Below are positions 1 through 3,948 of a stretch of 5,756 nucleotides of DNA, one piece after another (the first letter of the stretch is position 1; each line of letters begins with the position of its first letter). The stretch lies in assembly GCA_017430155.1 (NCBI GenBank), contig JAFRNO010000735.1:1-5756 (forward strand), written 5' to 3'. The translations under genes were made by a program, and so were the position numbers. This DNA is from Kiritimatiellia bacterium. GTDB taxonomy: Bacteria; Verrucomicrobiota; Kiritimatiellia; RFP12; UBA1067. Under the pieces are notes generated by a model. That model did not search any database. It saw nothing but the letters and a program-made list of their open reading frames with translations, and was not told the DNA's origin.

Positions 1-849
1 CTGATCGGGATTGTACTTGTCCATAAATGTGATTGGCACACCCATTACCCCGTCATAATCAAGCGGGATGTCCGCAGTCTTGGAAACTTCAATGGCATCA
101 TAGTTGTCGTATCGTGGAAACTCTCCAGCCTCATATTTCTTATAAAGAGGAAGCATTTCGTGCCGCTTCGTTAGATCAAGATTAGTGTACCACATCACTC
201 CAGACACACGAATCATGCCCTCGCGATGGTCCGTATCGGTAGCGACATCAACATATCGGCTTCTGAAATGTGCGCAGTTTCTTCTAAAACCGAATCCAAG
301 CCATATCCTGTTTTCCTTGAAAAGAGGGAAAATCTCCTTATAGGTAATCGCGTTCTGGTTCCCAATGATAAGAAACTTCTTATCGTACCTCACTAGCTGC
401 GCCACGTATTCTCTGAACAACGAGAACGGTGGATTTGTGACGACGATATCTGCTTCCTTCAGGATCTCAATGCATTCTGCGCTTCTGAAATCGCCGTCGC
501 CGTTGAGAATAAATACACCGACCTCGTCATCGTCCACGACCATGTTGCCGTTCTTGTCACCCTCGTATACTTGCTTGATGGCACGTTCGCAATCGCCCTG
601 CGAAAAGAGATCGACGTCCTGCGACTTGTAGCAGACGGCAATGAGCCTTTTCAACTTCAGCTTCTCGAAATTCTCGGCGAAGTATTTGAAGAACTCGCTC
701 TGGCGGGGATCGTCGCAGTTGCAAAGGACCACCTTCCCTTCGAAATGAGCTTTGTAGTGGCGTAACTCGTTCTCAATGTCTATGCGTTGCGTATAGAACT
801 CGTCTTTTTTTGCCCGCTTCGCCGCTGTCAGCGCCGATGTGTCGCCCAT
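1..849 (-). CDS. EcoRI-family adenine-specific DNA methyltransferase, 3' end outside window
   Basis: It should transfer a methyl group from S-adenosylmethionine to adenine N6 in duplex DNA, in the cytoplasm. The frame is open from 849 through the left edge: 283 codons, no stop. Seen: DEFYTQ at residues 16-21, VVLCNCDDP at 40-48, FFKYFA at 53-58, GDGDFRS at 117-123, the catalytic amino-methyltransferase motif NPPF at 139-142 (435-424), FLIIGNQNAITYKE further on, and GVMGVPITF near the edge. From memory these blocks align in order with M.EcoRI (about 326 residues), so some 40-50 residues are probably missing. I chose ATG 849 because GGAGAG precedes it by 6 nt and M.EcoRI homologues begin shortly before the DEFYTQ block. 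An in-frame ATG at 906 is possible. Recognition sequence cannot be read from this. No endonuclease is in the window, so it may be solitary or its partner may lie beyond the left edge. Its composition is much more AT-rich than the pectin genes, which suggests acquisition. Confidence 0.93.
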   Translation of the reverse strand, partial: MGDTSALTAAKRAKKDEFYTQRIDIENELRHYKAHFEGKVVLCNCDDPRQSEFFKYFAENFEKLKLKRLIAVCYKSQDVDLFSQGDCERAIKQVYEGDKNGNMVVDDDEVGVFILNGDGDFRSAECIEILKEADIVVTNPPFSLFREYVAQLVRYDKKFLIIGNQNAITYKEIFPLFKENRIWLGFGFRRNCAHFRSRYVDVATDTDHREGMIRVSGVMWYTNLDLTKRHEMLPLYKKYEAGEFPRYDNYDAIEVSKTADIPLDYDGVMGVPITFMDKYNPDQ

Positions 850-855
850 GGCTGT

Positions 856-861
856 CTCTCC
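856..861 (-). promoter_or_regulatory. Ribosome binding site deciding methyltransferase start at 849
   Basis: The minus strand reads GGAGAG, six nucleotides before ATG 849. This supports translation from 849, which gives a protein beginning MGDTSALTAAKRAKKDEFYTQ, the length expected for the family. A competing start at 906 also has a purine-rich site, so the choice is likely but not certain. Confidence 0.6.
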
Positions 862-915
862 AACGGACAACACCGCCACAAGGATGCATGAGGCAAGTAG
901 TTTCATGTCAGCGTG

Positions 916-920
916 TCCTT
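916..920 (-). promoter_or_regulatory. Alternative ribosome binding site for ATG 906
   Basis: AAGGA on the minus strand lies nine nucleotides before ATG 906, which is in frame with the methyltransferase 19 codons upstream of ATG 849. Initiation here would prepend MKLLASCILVAVLSVGETA, a charged start followed by a hydrophobic stretch like a signal peptide, which makes no sense for a DNA methyltransferase. It may be a leftover of another gene start, an overlapping leader, or chance. Confidence 0.35.
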
Positions 921-928
921 CATTGGTT

Positions 929-985
929 TTGCGCCCAATTGGGAGTCGCCGGACACCTTACCCGATGCAAAAGAAATGGGCGCAA
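929..985 (-). repeat. Inverted repeat in the methyltransferase leader
   Basis: TTGCGCCCAATT at 929-940 is complementary, at 11 of 12 positions, to AAATGGGCGCAA at 974-985, with about 33 nt between them. The near arm also contains the exact palindrome CCCAATTGGG at 934-943. The far arm shares the GCGCCCAT core and the adjacent AAAAGAAA tract with the larger repeat at 1001-1118. In a minus-strand transcript this hairpin would sit just ahead of the ribosome sites of the methyltransferase. It could be an operator for a dimeric regulator, an RNA structure controlling translation, or a decayed copy of the neighbouring repeat. Confidence 0.55.
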
Positions 986-1000
986 TCCTTTCTCATGCAC

Positions 1001-1118
1001 TCCTGCAAAGCCCGACCAAAGGCCCATTCCGAATACATGTAAAAGAAAATGCGCCCATATGGGCGCATCTCCACTTACACGTCGTTCGGAATTGAAAATA
1101 TGGTCGTATTTTGCAGGA
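1001..1118. repeat. 118-nt imperfect inverted repeat (long hairpin or cruciform)
   Basis: The two halves are inverted copies centred near 1058/1059. Matching blocks, from outside inward: TCCTGCAAA 1001-1009 with 1110-1118; CGACCA 1013-1018 with 1101-1106; ATTCCGAA 1026-1033 with 1085-1092; ACATGTAA 1035-1042 with 1075-1082 (one mismatch); and a perfect 20-nt palindrome at 1049-1068 built on GCGCCCAT/ATGGGCGC. By my hand alignment about 43 of 58 positions pair, with only two bulged nucleotides, far beyond chance. It contains no ORF of interest. Candidates are a miniature inverted-repeat element, a recombination site, or a structured RNA. Confidence 0.85.
1041..1068 (-). terminator. Rho-independent terminator-like hairpin
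   Basis: On the minus strand the 1049-1068 palindrome folds into an 8-bp GC-rich stem with an ATAT loop. It is followed at once by TTTTCTTTT (1049-1041), the classic intrinsic-terminator layout. On the plus strand the following bases are CTCCACTTAC, so it would act only on minus-strand transcription. It could stop read-through from the pectin cluster, or end a short RNA starting near 1210. The larger 1001-1118 fold uses the same bases, so the two structures may compete. Confidence 0.6.
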
Positions 1119-1217
1119 ACGACTTGTTAGCGTTGATGCTAAGTTGTTATGCGGTCAGGGGTGGGCGCAGCGCCAGTTCCCGACCTATGTCTTGTGCCGG
1201 TTTCCCGACTCACGGAA

Positions 1218-1247
1218 AGTATAACAAAACCTTACGTCGGTAAGCAA
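1218..1247 (-). promoter_or_regulatory. Sigma70-type promoter candidate reading toward the methyltransferase
   Basis: The minus strand has TTGCTT (1247-1242), an 18-bp spacer, then TATACT (1223-1218), five of six matches to the canonical -10 box. Upstream sequence (1255-1290) is T-rich on that strand. Transcription would start near 1210, run through the long inverted repeat and reach the methyltransferase about 300 nt later. If the 1041-1068 terminator works, the main product would be an RNA of about 170 nt. The -35 box matches only at three positions, and promoter rules in this organism are unknown. Confidence 0.35.
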
Positions 1248-1258
1248 GCCCGACCAAA
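1246..1258 (+). repeat. 13-nt direct repeat, second copy of 1008-1020
   Basis: AAGCCCGACCAAA occurs at 1008-1020, inside the left arm of the long inverted repeat, and again here in the same orientation 238 bp away. Both copies follow a GCAA-type context. It could be a duplicated protein site, the trace of a recombination event, or coincidence. Confidence 0.5.
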
Positions 1259-1300
1259 ACACAAAAACCAACAACCCAACTTAGGTTTCCGCCTTGGGGC

Positions 1301-1318
1301 ACGGGCGAGTTCGCCCGT
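1301..1318. repeat. Small GC-rich hairpin downstream of the pectin cluster
   Basis: ACGGGCG and CGCCCGT form a 7-bp perfect stem around AGTT. A second small hairpin, ACGGC-ACCA-GCCGT, lies at 1353-1366, just after a possible extended stop codon of the upstream gene at 1378. Neither is followed by a T-tract on the minus strand, so neither is a standard intrinsic terminator. They may mark the 3' end of the cluster transcript or belong to a dispersed hairpin family. The rest of 907-1442 holds no convincing gene. Confidence 0.45.
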
Positions 1319-1442
1319 ACGCCATTGGAAAGCGGTCCTTCCGTGCAGAGCGACGGCACCAGCCGTGCTGGATCACTTCACCGGCTCGGCGCGGTCGCTA
1401 GATCGGTCCAGTCGTAGTGGAGCAACGCGCCGTTCACGGCGT

Positions 1443-2093
1443 TCAACGTCCAACCTTGCTTCCAGGCAGGTACGCGAGCGGGCGCGGCGTCGGATGCGGG
1501 CGGTACACCTTCAGGCGGGTGAACTCGGCGTGAGACTCGAATATCCCGAAGCCGAAATACCCCGGCTTGGAAGGGTCGGGCACGGCGGCGTCGGCGAAGT
1601 ACGTCACCAGCTTGCCGTCCACGGCGATGAAGTGCTCGAAACCGAGCGAGCCGGAGACGATGTGGTACCAGCGCCCCGGCTCGGTACGGAACGACGGCGC
1701 GATCGCGGAGGTCTTGTAGTCGGGTAGCTTCTCGATGCCCGCCATGTCCGCATACCAGCCGCCGAGACAGCCCAGGTAGCCGGCGCTCCACGGCTCGGAG
1801 CTGCCGCCGAAACGCGTGTTCCAGAACCATACGATGTCATGGTACGAGGGCGGCAGGATGCGGGCGTCGAACTCGAGCACCACGTCGCCCTTCACCGGCT
1901 CGTTGAAGAATATCTGCCCGTGGTGCGGCTCGTCCGGCCCGCCGCCCACGATACGCCCAGGCTCCACCGTCCACTTCGGCGTGTGCTTCACGATCGACCA
2001 CTGCGCCGGGTCGAACGTCTCGAACGAATGCAGCAACTCGCACTCCGACAGGCGGAGCGAGTTCCCGATCACGACTATCCCTTTGTCTTTCAT
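1443..2093 (-). CDS. Concanavalin-A-like domain protein (YesU/DUF1961- or DUF6250-like)
   Basis: 216 residues from ATG 2093. There is no signal peptide, so it is probably cytoplasmic. The sequence alternates short beta-type segments, with VVLEFDARI, GRWYHIVSG, FIAVDGKLVTYF and, near the end, GYFGFGIFESHAEFTRLKVYRP. This is the layout of lectin/glucanase-type jelly-roll domains in YesU (about 220 residues) and DUF6250 proteins. I recognise the fold style, not an exact family, and see no proven catalytic residues. It follows the exported glycosidase-like gene by 52 nt, probably the last gene of the cluster. The start is uncertain: ATG 2093 lacks a clear ribosome site, and an in-frame GTG at 2123 would add ten residues. 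The last residues lose the GC-rich codon pattern, while another frame keeps it to a TGA at 1378-1380, so the 3' end may be frameshifted. Confidence 0.8.
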   Translation of the reverse strand: MKDKGIVVIGNSLRLSECELLHSFETFDPAQWSIVKHTPKWTVEPGRIVGGGPDEPHHGQIFFNEPVKGDVVLEFDARILPPSYHDIVWFWNTRFGGSSEPWSAGYLGCLGGWYADMAGIEKLPDYKTSAIAPSFRTEPGRWYHIVSGSLGFEHFIAVDGKLVTYFADAAVPDPSKPGYFGFGIFESHAEFTRLKVYRPHPTPRPLAYLPGSKVGR

Positions 2094-2145
2094 GGTTGGT
2101 TGAGAAGGAACCGCTGCTTGCACCTACCTGAAAACGCGGCTTGGC

Positions 2146-3930
2146 TCAGGGCTTGATGAGCGACCAGTCCTCGGGGCCAATGGTACGACCCGCATAGGCA
2201 AAGGGCTTCGTGCCGTAGTTCGTCACGAGGCGCGAGCCGTCGGACCAGGTCGTGCAGAACACGTCTTCGGCCAGGCGCTCGTGTTTCTCCATGAACAGGT
2301 ACTGGAGGTAGTTGAGCTTCGCGTAGATGTCCCAGCCCTCTTTGATCTTCGCCACGGAGTCCTGCAGTTCCTTGTCGGTGCCGCAGCGGAGGTCGGAGTC
2401 GCCCATCCAGTCGGTGCCGTCCGAGACGAACTTCGAGTAGAAGTAGAAGTTCGGGCGGCCGCCGTATTCGAGTAACTTGAGGCGCGAATAGCGGTCCTGC
2501 GCCGTGAAGTTGACGGTCGTCGTGAACGGGTTCTGCACGATGAAGCCGTTGTAGACGATCTGCCACACGGGGATCATCCCGTCCACGAGCCCCTTGTTCT
2601 TCTTGCGCGGGTCGCCGAAGCTCGCGTAGAGGACGGAGTCCGTCTCGCCCGCGAAGTGGTCGAGCGACCCCTCGCTCGCGAAGCCGCCGAACGCCTTGCG
2701 CGTGAGCGCGGCGCAGCGGCCCCACCACTTCGCCGAGTCGGCGCGCGAGCACTTGTGGCGCGGGTCGTCGCACTTCGGCGCGAGGAGGATCGTCACCGTG
2801 TCGAAGTAGCCGAGGCCCTGGAACCCGAGCGCGCGGATGCGCCAGAGGTCGCGCGTGCAGAACTTCTCGTAGGCGCGCTGCGGACAGATCTCGTACGGGC
2901 ACCCGCCGCCCCACCACTGCGTGTGCGCGGGCTTGATCGTGCCGTCCGCGTTCTTGACGGTCCACTCCGCGTCCCAGCAGTCCGCGATCAGGTACGCGTC
3001 GCGCCAGTTGCCGTGCGGCACGATCTGGTAGCCGTTCGCCTGCGTCATCTTGATGAGCTCCCGGAGGCGCGCCTCGCCGCCGAGCGACGGCTCGACGGGG
3101 AAAATCTGCGGCCAGCGTCCGTCGTGTCCGCCCACGTTCCAGCCCACGAGGCAGAGCTCCGCCTTGCCCACGCCCTGCCGCTTCAGCTCGCGCACGATGT
3201 CCTGCACGCGGTCGAACGTGACGACCTGCTTCACCTGCGGCTCGTCCTCGGGCGTCTGGTTCGGCTTGGGGCTCGGCACCGGCTTCCACGCCTGGCGGAT
3301 GCGGATCTCCGGCGCCTCCACGCCGTACTTGAGGAGCGGGTTGTCCTTCACACGCTCCGTGAACGGCACGATCGCCTTGCGGTCCAGCTGGTACTTCCGG
3401 TAGGCGCGCGCCATGCCGCTGTAGTCGGCGTCGCCGCCGGAGAGGAAATGGAACTCGATCGAAAAGTCCTCGTAGGGGTCCGCGCACTGCTCCGCGTTGA
3501 GCACGCAGCTCATGCGGTAGACGCCGTCGCGCGCGGAGACCTTCGCCGTGAAGTAGTACTTGAGCCCCGTCACGAACGCGACCCACGTCTTCGCGGGCGT
3601 CTTCATGCCGAACATCGACATCGACGGCCACGAGCACGAGTAGTCGCTCTTGTCGCAGCGGAACGTGCCGTACTGCCCCGTGGGCACCACCCAGTAGCCC
3701 GCGTCGCCCTTCCGCGCCGTGGCGAAGCAAGGCGTCATCTCCAGGCGCTTCGCGCCCTTCGCGCGGATCTCGCCCTGCGCCACGCGGAACGACAGCACGC
3801 CGTTTTTCTCCGCGAGCGGACGCGTCTCCGTCTCGGTCTTGCCGTCGAGAAGCGTCCAGGTCATGCACATGTCGGCCGCGCCCGCGCCCAGCGCCACGAG
3901 CGCGACAGTTGCAATCCAGAGTTCCTTCAT
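2146..3930 (-). CDS. Exported TIM-barrel glycoside-hydrolase-like protein (DUF5696/DUF6259-like)
   Basis: 594 residues. Residues 1-19 form a short signal peptide (KELWIATVALVALGAGAA), so it is exported. Residues 20-165 are probably a beta-rich N-terminal domain; GMARAYRKYQ at 172-181 leads into a central barrel of about 205-470. Barrel signatures are GWNVGGHDGRWP (263-274), HGNWRDAY (306-313), GYFDT (374-378, Asp377), CDDPRH (387-391) and FASEG (417-421, Glu420). Asp377 and Glu420 sit where retaining glycosidases of this general type carry acidic catalytic residues, an inference only. A beta-type C-terminal segment (DGSRLVTNYG, GPEDW) closes the protein. It has 16 cysteines, many in the barrel. 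It lies 18 nt after the PL22-GH105 gene with its own AGGAG site, so very likely the same operon. I assign no substrate; pectin-derived oligosaccharides are the contextual guess. Start ATG 3930 is well supported. Confidence 0.88.
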   Translation of the reverse strand: MKELWIATVALVALGAGAADMCMTWTLLDGKTETETRPLAEKNGVLSFRVAQGEIRAKGAKRLEMTPCFATARKGDAGYWVVPTGQYGTFRCDKSDYSCSWPSMSMFGMKTPAKTWVAFVTGLKYYFTAKVSARDGVYRMSCVLNAEQCADPYEDFSIEFHFLSGGDADYSGMARAYRKYQLDRKAIVPFTERVKDNPLLKYGVEAPEIRIRQAWKPVPSPKPNQTPEDEPQVKQVVTFDRVQDIVRELKRQGVGKAELCLVGWNVGGHDGRWPQIFPVEPSLGGEARLRELIKMTQANGYQIVPHGNWRDAYLIADCWDAEWTVKNADGTIKPAHTQWWGGGCPYEICPQRAYEKFCTRDLWRIRALGFQGLGYFDTVTILLAPKCDDPRHKCSRADSAKWWGRCAALTRKAFGGFASEGSLDHFAGETDSVLYASFGDPRKKNKGLVDGMIPVWQIVYNGFIVQNPFTTTVNFTAQDRYSRLKLLEYGGRPNFYFYSKFVSDGTDWMGDSDLRCGTDKELQDSVAKIKEGWDIYAKLNYLQYLFMEKHERLAEDVFCTTWSDGSRLVTNYGTKPFAYAGRTIGPEDWSLIKP

Positions 3931-3938
3931 GTCGTTAT

Positions 3939-3943
3939 CTCCT
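3939..3943 (-). promoter_or_regulatory. Ribosome binding site of the exported glycosidase gene
   Basis: AGGAG lies eight nucleotides before ATG 3930, inside the 18-nt gap after the TGA of the preceding gene (3951-3949). The tight spacing leaves no room for a promoter and indicates co-transcription. The site also fixes the start that yields the signal peptide. Confidence 0.8.
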
Positions 3944-3948
3944 GTAAA

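Noticed and set aside
1001..1140. Integron attC site
   Set aside because: On the minus strand CGCTAACAAGTCGTTCC at the outer right edge looks like an attC end, and the region folds as a long hairpin. However, the matching GTT-type end complementary to CTAAC is missing beyond the other arm, and no integrase or cassette series is visible.
810..1243. Several short plus-strand open frames of 60-106 codons before the methyltransferase
   Set aside because: They overlap one another and the inverted repeats, have no ribosome sites I would trust, and their translations show no recognisable pattern.
1149..1727. 192-codon plus-strand open frame
   Set aside because: Most of it is antisense to the YesU-like gene and Arg-rich. 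The N-terminal part runs through the hairpin-containing gap with no domain signature.
2090..3868. 592-codon open frame on the minus strand in another frame of the 594-residue gene
   Set aside because: It is a low-complexity, Arg-rich shadow of 2146-3930, which has the signal peptide, ribosome site and recognisable motifs.
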